Positions 16,431 to 27,532 of a stretch of 64,000 bases of DNA are shown here, one piece after another (the stretch's first letter is position 1; each line of letters starts with the position of its first letter). Source of the stretch: Verrucomicrobiia bacterium (lineage in GTDB: Bacteria; Verrucomicrobiota; Verrucomicrobiia; Palsa-1439). The stretch spans positions 1 through 64,000 of the forward strand of contig DATLVI010000011.1 in assembly GCA_035577545.1 (NCBI GenBank), read 5' to 3'. The notes under the pieces are model-generated. The model saw nothing but the letters and a program-made list of their open reading frames with translations, had not been told where the DNA came from and did no database searches. Both the position numbers and the translations under genes were made by a program.

Positions 16431-17033
16431 TTACTTGCGTGATCGAAAGCGCAATCGGCGGCAGCCAATTCCGAAGGCGGCAGCGACTATTCCGAATCCG
16501 ACGAGGGCAATCGAAGAGGGTTCAGGAACGGCGGTGACCTGTTGCGCGAGTAAGCTCGTGCTATCTCCTCCCTCGATACTTTGACTATAGAGGAACGTGG
16601 TCAGTTCCGGGTAATAGCCGAAAACTGAATCGTTTCCCGCCAATTCGTTCGACGTGACGGTGCTGGTGAAACTGAATTGCAGTTGGCCGTTCGGGTTCAA
16701 TGGCGCGGTCGTCGTCGTATAGCGGACGGAATAGCCGCCATAATAGCCAGTCTCCACGAAGGTATCCCATCCGGTCGGGGCCGTCTCAGCCGTGGGACTG
16801 ACGCTCATGAAATCGAGGCCCGGGATCCAGCTAAACCAGAGCGTTTCGATCGGGCTGGTCGAGGTGGAGTGATTGTTCAACGTGAGCGTATAATTGAATG
16901 CACCCCCGCCCGCATCCTGGCTGCTGATGGTGACCGCAGCATCAATGGTCGCACGGGCATCGCGCGTCGTGACGCATATGAGCAGCCCAACCACGCAAAT
17001 TGAGATGACAGATGACCTGAATACGTGTGCCAT
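16431..17033 (-). CDS. PEP-CTERM protein, distinct body
   Basis: A 200-residue exported protein; AAAAGGGGG precedes the ATG at 17033, which gives a compact signal peptide (MAHVFRSSVISICVVGLLIC...RDARA). The frame runs open to 17105, but that would add 24 non-signal residues. Body: FNYTLTLNNHSTSTSPIETLWFSW... then TVTSNELAG, a single beta-sandwich-like domain. Tail: VPEPSSIALVGFG, hydrophobic helix, then RRLRFRSRK. It lacks the shared promoter and terminator cassette of the 5-12 kb group, so it is regulated or was acquired separately. Surface or secreted protein of unknown role. Confidence 0.85.
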   Translation of the reverse strand: MAHVFRSSVISICVVGLLICVTTRDARATIDAAVTISSQDAGGGAFNYTLTLNNHSTSTSPIETLWFSWIPGLDFMSVSPTAETAPTGWDTFVETGYYGGYSVRYTTTTAPLNPNGQLQFSFTSTVTSNELAGNDSVFGYYPELTTFLYSQSIEGGDSTSLLAQQVTAVPEPSSIALVGFGIVAAAFGIGCRRLRFRSRK

Positions 17034-17205
17034 AATGCCCCCTTTTGAGGTCGTAGCCCCCCACTTCCTCATCGAATCCTGTTCCAAGATTAAACCGAAA
17101 AACATACCCTATTGGTAGTGAGAGGAACGGGCGGAAGATTTGTTCCGGGGGTGGGCTATACAGCGGTAGGCGGGCCGCTCACCCTACAATTTCAAGGGAA
17201 AGTCA

Positions 17206-19173
17206 TCACTCCTCATCTGCTCTTAGCTTGGCGATGACGTTTAGGTCTTCCAGCGTAGTGGTATCGCCTTTGACTTCGCCGCCGGCGGCGATTTCTTTCA
17301 GGAGGCGGCGCATGATTTTGCCGCTGCGGGTTTTGGGGAGGGCGTCGGTGAAACGGATATCGTCGGGCTTGGCGATGGGGCCGATTTGGGTGGCGACGTG
17401 GGCGCGGAGTTCTTCCTTGAGCGAGGGCGAGACGTTGACGTCGCTGCGGGCGGTGACGAAGGCGACGAGGGCCTGGCCTTTCAGCGCGTCGGGGCGGCCG
17501 ACGACGGCGGCCTCGGCGACTTTCGGGTGCGAGACGAGGGCGCTTTCGACCTCGGCGGTGCCGATGCGGTGGCCGGCGACGTTGAGTACGTCGTCGATGC
17601 GACCGACGATCCAGAAATAACCGTCCTTGTCGCGGCGGCAACCGTCGCCGGTGAAATAGACGTGCGGAATCTCACTCCAGTATTGGCGCTGAAAGCGTTC
17701 GGGGTCGCCGTAGATGGTGCGGAGCATCGACGGCCAGGGACGGCGGATCACCAAGTAGCCGCCCACGTTTGCAGGAAGTTCCTTGCCTTCCTTGTTGACC
17801 ACGGCGGCATCGACGCCGAAGAAGGGCAGGGTGCCGCTGCCGGGTTTCGTGGGGATCGCGCCGGGCAACGGCGTGATCATGATCGAGCCGGTTTCCGTCT
17901 GCCACCAGGTATCGACGATGGGACAGCGTTTTTTCCCGATGACGTTGTGGTACCACATCCACGCCTCGGGATTGATCGGTTCGCCGACGGTGCCGAGGAG
18001 GCGGAGGGAACTGAGGTCGTGTTTGTTCGGCCACTGATCGCCCCAGCGCATGAAGGCGCGGATGGCGGTTGGCGCGGTGTAGAGGATGGTGACTTTGTAT
18101 TTGTCGATGATGCGCCAGAAACGGTCCGGCTCGGGCCAATTCGGCGCGCCCTCGTACATGAGGGTCGTCGCGCCGTTGGCGAGCGCGCCGTAAATCGAGT
18201 AGCTGTGGCCGGTGACCCAGCCGATGTCGGCGGTGCACCAGTACGTGTCCTGTTCCTTCAAATCGAAGACGTACTTTGTGCTGAGATACACGCCGAGGAG
18301 ATAGCCAGCGGTGCTATGCAGCACGCCCTTGGGTTTGCCGGTGCTGCCGCTGGTGTAGAGGATATACAACGGATGTTCGCTATCGAGTTTTTCAGCGGGG
18401 CAATTCGCATCGACGTGCTGCAATTCGTCATGCCACCAAACATCGCGGCCCTCCCGCATCGTGACCTCGGAATTGGTGCGGCGGAGGACGATGACCTTGG
18501 CGATGGACGGGCATTGTTGCAGCGCGTCATCGACGTTTTTCTTCAGCACGACGGTTGTGCCGCGCCGATAACCGCCATCGGCAGTGATGACCATCTTCGC
18601 GCCGCAATCGTGGATGCGGTCGATGAGTGCCTGCGCGCTGAATCCGCCGAAAACGACCGAGTGCGTCGCGCCAATGCGAGCGCAGGCGAGCATGGCGATG
18701 GCGGCTTCGGGAACCATCGGCATGTAGATGATGATGCGGTCGCCTTTGACGATGCCATTGCGTTTGAGCACGTTGGCAAAGCGGCAGACTTCGCGGTGCA
18801 ACCCGACGTAGGTGAGCACGCGCTCTTCGCCGGCTTTGCCGGTCGTGGCCGGTTCGCCTTCCCAGATGATCGCGGCCTTGTTGCGGCGCGGGCCATCGAG
18901 ATGGCGGTCGAGGCAGTTGTAGGAGAGATTGATCTGTCCGCCGACAAACCATTTCGCAAACGGCTCGTCCCATTCGAGCAATTTCTTCCACGGCTTGAAC
19001 CAGTGGAGTTCCTTGGACATGCGCGACCAGAATTTCTGTGGGGACTTAATCGATTCGGCGTAGAGTTTGCGATACTGCGCGAGCGATTTGATGTGGGCCT
19101 GCTTGACGAACGCGGCGGACGGCTTGAATTTGCGCCCCGCTTTTTGCAACGACGTGATGTCGGTCTGTGCCAT
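17206..19173 (-). CDS. acsA: Acetyl-coenzyme A synthetase
   Basis: A 655-residue AMP-forming ligase that converts acetate, ATP and CoA to acetyl-CoA in the cytosol. Visible motifs: [11 protein letters not shown] (about 273-283, phosphate-binding loop), [21 protein letters not shown] (423-429), [18 protein letters not shown] hinge and A8 region, and TRSGKIMRR with Lys619, the lysine acetylated in well-studied Acs enzymes. Length is standard. The ATG at 19173 has CAGGAGA about 9 nt upstream, better than the longer frame from 19215. It is monocistronic by spacing. The downstream citrate synthase and succinyl-CoA synthetase genes near 51-54 kb would use its product. Confidence 0.96.
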   Translation of the reverse strand: MAQTDITSLQKAGRKFKPSAAFVKQAHIKSLAQYRKLYAESIKSPQKFWSRMSKELHWFKPWKKLLEWDEPFAKWFVGGQINLSYNCLDRHLDGPRRNKAAIIWEGEPATTGKAGEERVLTYVGLHREVCRFANVLKRNGIVKGDRIIIYMPMVPEAAIAMLACARIGATHSVVFGGFSAQALIDRIHDCGAKMVITADGGYRRGTTVVLKKNVDDALQQCPSIAKVIVLRRTNSEVTMREGRDVWWHDELQHVDANCPAEKLDSEHPLYILYTSGSTGKPKGVLHSTAGYLLGVYLSTKYVFDLKEQDTYWCTADIGWVTGHSYSIYGALANGATTLMYEGAPNWPEPDRFWRIIDKYKVTILYTAPTAIRAFMRWGDQWPNKHDLSSLRLLGTVGEPINPEAWMWYHNVIGKKRCPIVDTWWQTETGSIMITPLPGAIPTKPGSGTLPFFGVDAAVVNKEGKELPANVGGYLVIRRPWPSMLRTIYGDPERFQRQYWSEIPHVYFTGDGCRRDKDGYFWIVGRIDDVLNVAGHRIGTAEVESALVSHPKVAEAAVVGRPDALKGQALVAFVTARSDVNVSPSLKEELRAHVATQIGPIAKPDDIRFTDALPKTRSGKIMRRLLKEIAAGGEVKGDTTTLEDLNVIAKLRADEE

Positions 19174-19296
19174 GAGATCAATCTCCTGAAAGCGTTCCCG
19201 TTGCCGGCACCGCATAGTAGCGGCGGAGGACGTTTGCGGTCAAGAGAGGCGAGGGGAACCTAACGCGCAACCTCAAGCAATGGAATTGACAAGCGC

Positions 19297-19596
19297 TCAA
19301 ATCTTGTACCGGGCAAACACATAACACGATACCAACGCCCACGTGAGCGCGGCCATGCCAATGATGCGCATCTCGAAATCGCTCACTGCCTCAAGTCCTC
19401 GAATCCTCCGCAATGACTCTCGTCCCCAAAAACACCTGTAGAAAATCGTAGCTCCGAAGATGGCACCGCCAATGGACAGTATGCTATCGCTTTTTCCGCT
19501 CTCCCGATACAGGAACTGTACAACTGCTCCGGCAAGTCCGACACCGGTGAGAATGATGCTGACCGGGGATACTTTCATCGCATTCCGGCTATCCAT
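19297..19596 (-). CDS. Small hypothetical membrane protein
   Basis: A 99-residue protein with three hydrophobic segments: VSIILTGVGLAGAVVQFLY, ILSIGGAIFGATIFYRCFW and IIGMAALTWALVSCYVFARY. Arg/Lys residues lie between the first two and after them. No family recognised. There is no strong ribosome-binding site at the ATG (19596); an alternative start is Met7 at 19578. It stands alone upstream of acsA on the same strand, 123 bp away. Moderately likely to be real because hydrophobic segments are cleanly spaced. Confidence 0.5.
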   Translation of the reverse strand: MDSRNAMKVSPVSIILTGVGLAGAVVQFLYRESGKSDSILSIGGAIFGATIFYRCFWGRESLRRIRGLEAVSDFEMRIIGMAALTWALVSCYVFARYKI

Positions 19597-19758
19597 GTTG
19601 TTAGCACAAACTCAGTTTGTCATGTCGCTGCTATTACCGGCAAGGGACAAACTGGCGGGTATGCCCCATGCCCGAGCGGGGCCGGTACCCGCTTTCCGCT
19701 CGGTCCGGTAAAGCTTCATTTGGAGGGTCAGGCGCCGTCATGACCGCTTCGGCCGAAC

Positions 19759-19783
19759 GGACGCGACGGAGCGCGTCCCTCCA
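19759..19783. repeat. Second copy of 25-bp palindromic dispersed repeat
   Basis: Exact copy of 7550-7574: a 7-bp inverted repeat GGACGCG/CGCGTCC around ACGGAG followed by CTCCA. It lies in the gap between the small membrane gene and the ABC exporter. Confidence 0.7.
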
Positions 19784-19863
19784 AAACGGAAATTCGCACG
19801 CTCCTTGAGGTCTTGGCGAATTCCCGCGTGCAACCACTCGGCGGATTGGGTAATCTAATTGTG

Positions 19864-21696
19864 ATGGCGCATCACGATACCGAGAACGACGAGACGATGG
19901 TGGCGCGGAAACGGGGCGCGAAGGAGATCTTCGTGCGCGTGTTCGGCTACGTGAAGCGTTATCCCGGATTTGCGGTCGGCACGATGGGGTGCGCCATTGC
20001 GACGACGCTGGCCAGCCTCGCGTTTCCCAAGCTGACGCAGATTGTGATCGACGACGTGATTGGCAAGGGGCGGTCGGATTTGTTGCCGCTCGTGGCGGGG
20101 GCGGTGCTGGCGGCGTTTTTCCTCAAGGGCGCCTTCAACGTCCTGCGGATCAATCTCAACAACCATTTCGAGCAGCGTGTGATCTACGACATGCGCCGCG
20201 ACCTGTATGACAAGTTGCAACGGTTGTCGGTGAATTATTACGACCAGCGGGCTACGGGCGATTTGATGACGCGGGTCATTGACGACGTGAATGCCGTCGA
20301 GCGCGTGTTGATCGACGGCATTGAACAGGGCACGGTGTCGGTCTTGAGCATCGTCGGCGTGGGCGCGCTGTTGTTTTCATTTAATGCGCGGCTGGCGATG
20401 TGGGCGCTCACGCCGATCCCGATCCTGGTGGCGGGGGCGCTGGCGTACACCCTGACGGCGCACGGCCGGTATCGTTTGGTGCGCCGGGCCACGTCGGCCT
20501 TGAATTCCTTGTTGCACGATAATCTGCAGGGCATCCGGCAAATCAAAGGGTTCGGGCGCGAGCCGCACGAGCTGGGCCGGTTTGCGCAGCGGGCAAGTGA
20601 ACTGCGGATGGCAACGCTGCGGGTGATGCGGGCATGGTCGTTCTACAGCCCGACGATGGAGTTTTCCGCGGAGTTGGGACGGGTGATCGTGATTTTGGTG
20701 GGTGGTTACGCGGTGATCGGCGGTGGGATGTCGCTGGGCCGGTTGGTTGGGTTCCTAAGTTGCCTGTGGATGTTCTACGAGCCGGTGCGTTCGTTGCACG
20801 GGCTCAACCAGATGTTTCAAGCGGGCCGAGCGGCGGGCGAGCGGGTGTTCGATATTCTCGATGCGCCTGTGGAGATTGGCGAAAAGCCGGGTGCCAGCGT
20901 GTTGGGTGATCGCGTACGTGGGGAAGTGGAGTATCGGGATGTCGGATTCGAGTATCGCGCGGATTTGCCGGTGCTGGGTGGCGTCAATATTCATGCGCGG
21001 CCCGGGGAGACGATTGCATTGGTGGGACCGACGGGCGCGGGGAAGAGCACGATCGTGAACCTGTTGCCGCGCTTCTACGACGTGACGCACGGGCAAATCC
21101 TGGTTGACGGACACGATATCCGTGACGTGACGCTCGAATCGTTGCGGGAGCAGATCGGCATCGTGTCGCAGGAGGCGTTTCTCTTTAATGGAACGATCCG
21201 CGAGAACATTCTTTATGGTCGCCTCGACGCCAGTGAGGCCGAGATGATGGACGCGGCGAAGGCGGCGAACTGTCACGAGTTCATCATGCGGTTGCCGGAA
21301 AAGTACGATTCACGCGTCGGCGAACGCGGCGTGAAACTCAGCGTGGGCGAGAAACAGCGCGTGAGCATTGCGCGGGCGCTGTTGAAAGACCCGCCGATTT
21401 TGATTTTGGACGAAGCGACCGCGAGCGTGGACACGGCGACGGAGAAACTGATCCAGGAAGCACTGGAGCGGCTGATGGCGCAACGCACAAGTTTTGTCAT
21501 CGCGCATAGGTTGTCGACGGTACGCAACGCCGACCAGATCCTCGTGCTGAAAGCGGGACACGTTATCGAGCGCGGGACGCACGAGGAATTGATGGCGGCG
21601 GACGGTTTGTACGCGAATCTTTGCCGTGTCCAGTCCACAGCGGTGACGATCGAGGAGCGGTTGGATGAGTTGGAAGTGGACGCGGCGGCGGGGTGA
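19864..21696 (+). CDS. ABC exporter half-transporter (MsbA/lipid-multidrug type)
   Basis: A fused TM-ATPase protein of 610 residues. The N-terminal half has about six TM helices (GFAVGTMGCAIATTLASLAF, LLPLVAGAVLAAFFLKGAF, SVLSIVGVGALLFSF and others) with the coupling-region stretch FYSPTMEFSAELGRVIVILVGGY. The C-terminal ATPase shows Walker A GPTGAGKST, Q-loop GIVSQEAFLF, signature LSVGEKQRV (a variant of LSGGQ: the second position is Val and the Q is Glu), Walker B ILILDEATASVD and H-loop IAHRLSTV. It should act as a homodimer exporting lipids or drugs. The start at 19864 (MAHHDTEND) is preferred; the frame is open from 19813. No partner gene is adjacent, so substrate is unknown. Confidence 0.9.
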   Translation: MAHHDTENDETMVARKRGAKEIFVRVFGYVKRYPGFAVGTMGCAIATTLASLAFPKLTQIVIDDVIGKGRSDLLPLVAGAVLAAFFLKGAFNVLRINLNNHFEQRVIYDMRRDLYDKLQRLSVNYYDQRATGDLMTRVIDDVNAVERVLIDGIEQGTVSVLSIVGVGALLFSFNARLAMWALTPIPILVAGALAYTLTAHGRYRLVRRATSALNSLLHDNLQGIRQIKGFGREPHELGRFAQRASELRMATLRVMRAWSFYSPTMEFSAELGRVIVILVGGYAVIGGGMSLGRLVGFLSCLWMFYEPVRSLHGLNQMFQAGRAAGERVFDILDAPVEIGEKPGASVLGDRVRGEVEYRDVGFEYRADLPVLGGVNIHARPGETIALVGPTGAGKSTIVNLLPRFYDVTHGQILVDGHDIRDVTLESLREQIGIVSQEAFLFNGTIRENILYGRLDASEAEMMDAAKAANCHEFIMRLPEKYDSRVGERGVKLSVGEKQRVSIARALLKDPPILILDEATASVDTATEKLIQEALERLMAQRTSFVIAHRLSTVRNADQILVLKAGHVIERGTHEELMAADGLYANLCRVQSTAVTIEERLDELEVDAAAG

Positions 21697-21795
21697 GAGA
21701 TCAGGCGGAAAAGGGAGGTGGAGGGAGCACCGGCTGGGCGATATGCGGCGGTGTTGTGTTCGCTGCAATCGACCTGCGCACGCCACGTTTCTGGT

Positions 21796-21831
21796 GCAAA
21801 AAATCCGTCCGATCGGTTCGGTCTTTTTTGC
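21796..21831. terminator. Bidirectional terminator between converging genes
   Basis: GCAAAAAA...CCG-TCCGATCGGTT-CGG...TTTTTTGC: A-tract and T-tract flank a GC core so it can act in both directions. It ends at the stop codon of the minus-strand gene. Confidence 0.65.
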
Positions 21832-23561
21832 TAGGGCACCAGCCGCGCGCGGTAGTAGCGGGAGGGGACATTGGTTGCACCGCCCGTGTCGAGATAGTTG
21901 GTCGCCGTGCCGGCGGTTGTGTTATTCGTCACCACGAAAATGTCGGTAAACCCGTTTGTGCTGTAGCCGCCACTTCCATCGCCCGCAGTCGCTTGCAGGG
22001 TGTTGGTTTGGCCCGGGCCCGTGAGCCAACTGACGAGGATATCGTTTCCTTGACGGGTCACGGACATTATGCGAAACGCGTTCGGGTCCAGAATGACGCT
22101 TCCCGCGATCAAGGCACCGCCGTTATGGACGAGGGACGCACAAGTGTTCGTCATCACCAAAATGTCCGTCTGGATCGTCCCCCCATTGAGAACCAACCGC
22201 CCGCGCCGCACTTCGAGCACCGCGTCATGCGTTGCGTTTGTCACCACCACGCTGCCGCTGTCCACCTGGAGCAGATTATCGCAATTCGCCGAGGCGAGCC
22301 CCACGACCAGACTGGTGGCCGAGACCGACCCGGCCGCGACCACAATCGAATTGCTCGATCCAGAGTACCCCAGATATAGCGCATTGTTCTGCCACAGAGC
22401 GCCATCCGTGACGCGTACTGTATTGGAGCTACCGCTGTGACCCACATGGGCCTCGGTATTGATTATTTGAGCGCCGTTACTAATCACCAAACTATTCGCC
22501 GAAGCAAGAAGCAAGGTCCCACTGTTCCAGATCGAACCGGTTCCGGTGGCGACAATTCTGGCGCGGTCGAATTCTGCTCCCGACGGGGTGATCGCCTGGC
22601 CGCCGTTGCTGATGACGAGGCTATTGGGCGAACCAAAGATGAAGGTGGTCAGGTTCCGGTTGCTCCAGACCGAACCGGGGTCGGTCACCAGGATGCTATT
22701 GTTGCTGCTCAAACTGTAACCCACGAAGCAGTTGAAGCTGTTCACGAGACCGCCGTGGCTGATGACCAGGGTGTTACTAGAACCAAAATTACCCACGTAC
22801 AAATCCTGTTGGTTGCTCCACACCGACCCCGAGCCGGTTACGAGAGCGCTGGTATTGCTGCTTCCAAAGTAATACCCCAGGTAACCAAAGGAATCCGTCA
22901 CCTGTCCGCCATTGCTGATCACGAGGCTGCTGCCGACTCCGTTGAAAGTCACCTGTCCATGGTTGATCCAAAGGGAACCGGGCCCTCGCACCCATGCGCT
23001 GTTATTGCTTGAAGTGACGGTACCGCCGCCCAAACTTGCGTTGTGATTGATCAATTGTCCGCCGTTCTCGACCACCACGCGATTGGCGGCGAAGTAGTAG
23101 CCAATCGTCAAATCCTGTCCATTGCTCAGGACAGAACCGGTGCCCGTGACCAGAACGGTATTGCTGCCGATGGTGGGTAGGACGCCGTTGCCGACGATAC
23201 AGAAGCCGCTATTGATTACCTGGCCGCCGTTGCTAATCACCAGGCTGTTACGCGCGCCGCTGTTGCCCGCATACAGGAGACTATTGCTCCACACCGAACC
23301 GTTGTCGGTCACGAGGGCAAAGTTATTGCTATTCCCATTGCCAGGCCCCAGTTCGCCCCCACCGTTGACCAGTACTCCACCACCTTCAATGAGCAACACA
23401 TCACCAATGCCACCGATATTGTAATAGAAATTGTCCGACCAATTGCTGGTCACGCCGCTGATGATGTTGGTTTGGAAGTTGGCGGAGTACTGGGCATTGG
23501 AGAGGCGGGGAATAAGAAGAATCCCAGCGATCAATCCTACAATTAAAGAGGTACGGTTCAT
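21831..23561 (-). CDS. Secreted beta-strand-repeat protein
   Basis: A 576-residue exported protein with signal peptide MNRTSLIVGLIAGILLIPRLSNA. The mature region consists of about nine repeats of 45-55 residues built on LVISNGGQV...VGY..GSSNT..LVTGxGSVWSN, which should wind into a beta-helix. The C-terminal 100 residues (DPNAFRIMSVTRQGNDILVSWLTGPGQTNTLQATAGD...SRYYRARLVP) form a small beta-sandwich ending in the YYRARLV motif common at the end of verrucomicrobial secreted proteins. There is no PEP-CTERM tail. The start at 23561 fits the signal peptide; the frame is open to 23651. Surface adhesin or matrix protein is a guess from architecture. Confidence 0.85.
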   Translation of the reverse strand: MNRTSLIVGLIAGILLIPRLSNAQYSANFQTNIISGVTSNWSDNFYYNIGGIGDVLLIEGGGVLVNGGGELGPGNGNSNNFALVTDNGSVWSNSLLYAGNSGARNSLVISNGGQVINSGFCIVGNGVLPTIGSNTVLVTGTGSVLSNGQDLTIGYYFAANRVVVENGGQLINHNASLGGGTVTSSNNSAWVRGPGSLWINHGQVTFNGVGSSLVISNGGQVTDSFGYLGYYFGSSNTSALVTGSGSVWSNQQDLYVGNFGSSNTLVISHGGLVNSFNCFVGYSLSSNNSILVTDPGSVWSNRNLTTFIFGSPNSLVISNGGQAITPSGAEFDRARIVATGTGSIWNSGTLLLASANSLVISNGAQIINTEAHVGHSGSSNTVRVTDGALWQNNALYLGYSGSSNSIVVAAGSVSATSLVVGLASANCDNLLQVDSGSVVVTNATHDAVLEVRRGRLVLNGGTIQTDILVMTNTCASLVHNGGALIAGSVILDPNAFRIMSVTRQGNDILVSWLTGPGQTNTLQATAGDGSGGYSTNGFTDIFVVTNNTTAGTATNYLDTGGATNVPSRYYRARLVP

Positions 23562-23894
23562 GGACTGCTGTACAACGGTCTCCGCCTCACCGGTGAAACC
23601 TTGTCGAACCAACACCGATGATAGCCCTGCAACCCAGCGGATACAAGCCAATTATCCATTGGATCCTACGGCGCCAGCGGGCACATGGCCGGTTGACGGC
23701 GGCCCAAGCATTGCCATCTTCGTGAAAACCATCCGCCCGGGAAACTTGCGCTGTCGTCGGCCACGCGGCCTGGCATCTTCTCGACAGCGGGGGAGGTGCA
23801 CAGGAAAGCGTCCTGTACTCAAATCGGTTTATGATCCGTTGCGAAGGCCCATCTCCAAGACAAGATTGTTGTGGTGGAGATAACGCGAAAGGAG

Positions 23895-24000
23895 ATGTCA
23901 CGAGTCGACGATTGGATTGCTACAAGCAGACGCCGGAGCTGGCGAAGAAGTTGTTTGAGTTGAGCCAGGTTTCGAAGAAGGGGGCGGAAGAACACCTAAA
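23895..24000 (+). pseudogene. Remnant of an AhpD/carboxymuconolactone decarboxylase-like gene
   Basis: GAAAGGAG is followed by ATG TCA CGA GTC GAC GAT (MSRVDD), then the frame shifts and YKQTPELAKKLFELSQVSKK continues in the next frame until about 24000. In CMD/AhpD-like proteins the N-terminus commonly reads like MSRx...YxxxPELxKKLFELS. The catalytic CxxC region that should follow is missing. I read this as a truncated, frameshifted 5' fragment. Recognition is from memory of the family's N-terminal pattern. Confidence 0.45.
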
Positions 24001-24127
24001 CGTTCAACACTCAACATTCAACGCGTAGCGCACAACTTCGCAGGTGTGGGAAGATGAACGATCTGGGATCGTGCCTGCCGCTACAAGGGGACAGTCTGCG
24101 GAATCGAGGTAGAGTACCCACCCCCTT

Positions 24128-24180
24128 ATCCCCTCCGGGGAGGGGATCATACTGAATCAGCGCCTCGACACAGCGAGGCG
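24128..24180. repeat. Two short palindromes
   Basis: ATCCCCTC-CGGG-GAGGGGAT (24128-24147) and CGCCTCG-ACACAG-CGAGGCG (24161-24180). The second resembles the GCGCCTC-aca-GAGGCGC hairpin at 4995-5011. Confidence 0.5.
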
Positions 24181-24364
24181 GGTGCCCGTGTATCGTAAAT
24201 TGATAATTGTGCTGGACATGAGGCATTGGGGCTGGTATGATGAAGATGTGAACTGCTATTTTGTGAGGGTGTCCGCTGTTGCAACTCGTGGTATAGCGCG
24301 ACGCGTCAGCCTTTGGCCAAAGCTACGGATGGGGAGGGGAAAACATAAAAACCATGTTTCTGCG

Positions 24365-24481
24365 AAACGAACCCAATTTTTTGCGAAGGCGGTTTTGATG
24401 CAACAGCGCCTGTAGTAGGAGTTTACGACGTATGTTCTTTGAAAACTTCGGTGGGTTCGTTTTCCAAAACGAACCCAATTT
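24365..24481. repeat. Direct repeat plus near-perfect cruciform
   Basis: AAACGAACCCAATTT occurs at 24365-24379 and 24467-24481. An inverted copy precedes the second: GGGTTCGTTTT (24453-24463), CC, AAAACGAACCC (24466-24476), an 11-bp stem with a 2-nt loop. Confidence 0.65.
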
Positions 24482-24615
24482 GAAGGGGTAATGAGGTCGT
24501 GCAGATCGGGAAGTGAGCCCGATTCAGGAAAAGAAGCCAACGGAAAAGTAGCGGCGGCAGAGCCCCTGCTATGTTCTGAGCCCGAAGAAATCGGAGCGGG
24601 CTGGAGGAAGAAACG

Positions 24616-25364
24616 TCAGGCGGTTGCGGGAACGGGGACGTTGCTCGGGCTTGTGACGGCGGATTCTTCCAGGCCGAGGCGATTCATCACGGCGGGGCGG
24701 AGGTCGGAGACGAGACGCGCGCTGTCGATGAACGCATCGGCGCGGTTCGGCGTCTGGCCCGGACTTCCAACGGCGATGACGGGGACGGATTTGGTCGCGG
24801 GATTTGTCTTGAGCTGTTGGAGCAGGGTGAGCGCGTTCGGCACGCGGGCGTCGAGGACGATGATCTCGGGGTTGCCGCGCTCGGCGGCGCCGACGATCTC
24901 GTCGAGAAGGGTGACGACAGAACAGAGCAATTGTGGATGAGCCAGCGCGCTGACGATGGGCTCGGCGAGCGTGAGGCTATTCGTGCAGACGAGGGCCTTC
25001 TTGAGGCCGCAGGTGACGCGAACCTGACGGGCGATGTCCTCCAGGGCTGAGAAACCCTTCGTGAAAAACTGGCGCGCGCCGAGCGCGAGTGCATGCTGGA
25101 TATCGTCGCTCGAAGCACGGTTGGAAAGGACGAAAGCCGGAATGCCGCGCAGGGCGGGATCGGCGCGAAGGTGGGTGAGCACCTCGAAGCCGTCCATGTT
25201 GGGCATCATCGTGTCGAGCAGGATCACCGCCGGGTGGATATTCGCCGCGCATTGGAGACCTTGATGACCGTCGTTGGCGAGAGTGACGTTGAAGCCTTCG
25301 CGGCGGAATTTCTCGGAGAAAATCCGCTGCAGATGTGGGTTGTCCTCAATCAGCAACAGATTCG

Positions 25365-25368
<4 letters not shown>
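24616..25368 (-). CDS. Response regulator with receiver plus degenerate receiver-like domain
   Basis: A 250-residue protein. Residues 1-120 form a canonical receiver: LLLIEDNPHLQ (acidic pair), VILLDTMMPNMDG (phosphoacceptor Asp), VLSNRAS and FFTKGFS (conserved Lys). Residues 125-235 look like a second alpha/beta receiver (KALVCTNSLTLAEPIVSAL, EIIVLDARVPNALTLLQQL, VPVIAVGSPG) lacking the acidic pair and conserved Lys. There is no DNA-binding or output domain, so it probably acts by protein contact. Its ATG overlaps the stop of the hybrid kinase gene by 4 bp, which makes the kinase the obvious partner. Confidence 0.9.
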
Positions 25369-26948
<1,580 letters not shown>

Positions 26949-27035
26949 AAGGTTGCTGTTCCACGCGCGATTGCGGCGATGCGACTGTGCCTGCAGGGGA
27001 GGGCAGACACCAACGCGGTCGTCCGCTTCGCGCGA

Positions 27036-27362
27036 CTACGCCGTGGTTGTACTGCTGGCAACGTGGTGATCCAGTTCTTCCTGCAAGCAGACAGCGCCTT
27101 CAAAAAGTTCCGTGAACCCGCCGATAGCGGCGGCGATCTGAGGCGACTTCTCGAGACAGAGCTGGCTGAGCTTGGCGCATTGGGCCGGGTTGCGCTGGGT
27201 CAGCTCGGCCATGGCCATGATGACAGCCACGTTGTTGTTGATGGCGTGACGGACGGTGCGCAGGTTCTGGTACAGCGCTTCCATCTGCGTGTGCAGTTGT
27301 TCCAACTGCTTGTCGCTGTGCTTCGCGACGCCCTGGTCAAATTCTGTTGCGGTCGTTTCCAT
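27036..27362 (-). CDS. Small DHp-like helical protein at the head of the kinase operon
   Basis: A 108-residue protein starting METTATEFDQGVAKHSDKQL; AGGGGAAAAGGG lies upstream of the ATG at 27362 (the frame is open to 27413). A helical segment carries LRTVRHAINNNVAVIMAMAEL, very like the H-box of histidine-kinase dimerisation domains (His then xxNN), but there is no ATPase domain. This could be a stand-alone phosphotransfer or dimerisation partner, or a scaffold. It lies on the same strand 88 bp before the hybrid kinase, so a three-gene signalling unit is likely. Phosphorylation of the His is inference only. Confidence 0.72.
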   Translation of the reverse strand: METTATEFDQGVAKHSDKQLEQLHTQMEALYQNLRTVRHAINNNVAVIMAMAELTQRNPAQCAKLSQLCLEKSPQIAAAIGGFTELFEGAVCLQEELDHHVASSTTTA

Positions 27363-27532
27363 TTGTTCCCTTTTCCCCTGATTACATTGTTTGCTTCGTA
27401 TGGCCTCTGCCACGACAACCCTCTTTTAAGCAGGTGATATGCCACGCATTTCCGAGGAATTCCCTAGGATAACCCCGAATTCGCTGCTACAATGAAAACT
27501 TTCGGATTATTCGAAATTCGGCGGTTTTGGCC

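Larger units (their letters stand above)
23562..24615. other. About 1 kb of decayed intergenic sequence
   Basis: No intact gene. It contains the start of a carboxymuconolactone-decarboxylase-like gene (23895-24000), two palindromes (24128-24180), and a repeat/cruciform of the AAACGAACCCAATTT type (24365-24481). Short open frames here lack ribosome-binding sites or family resemblance. Confidence 0.6.

Noticed and set aside
17386-19263. A 625-codon plus-strand frame over the acetyl-CoA synthetase gene
   Set aside because: It is the antisense shadow of a clear Acs gene with all motifs in place; the translation shows no family features.
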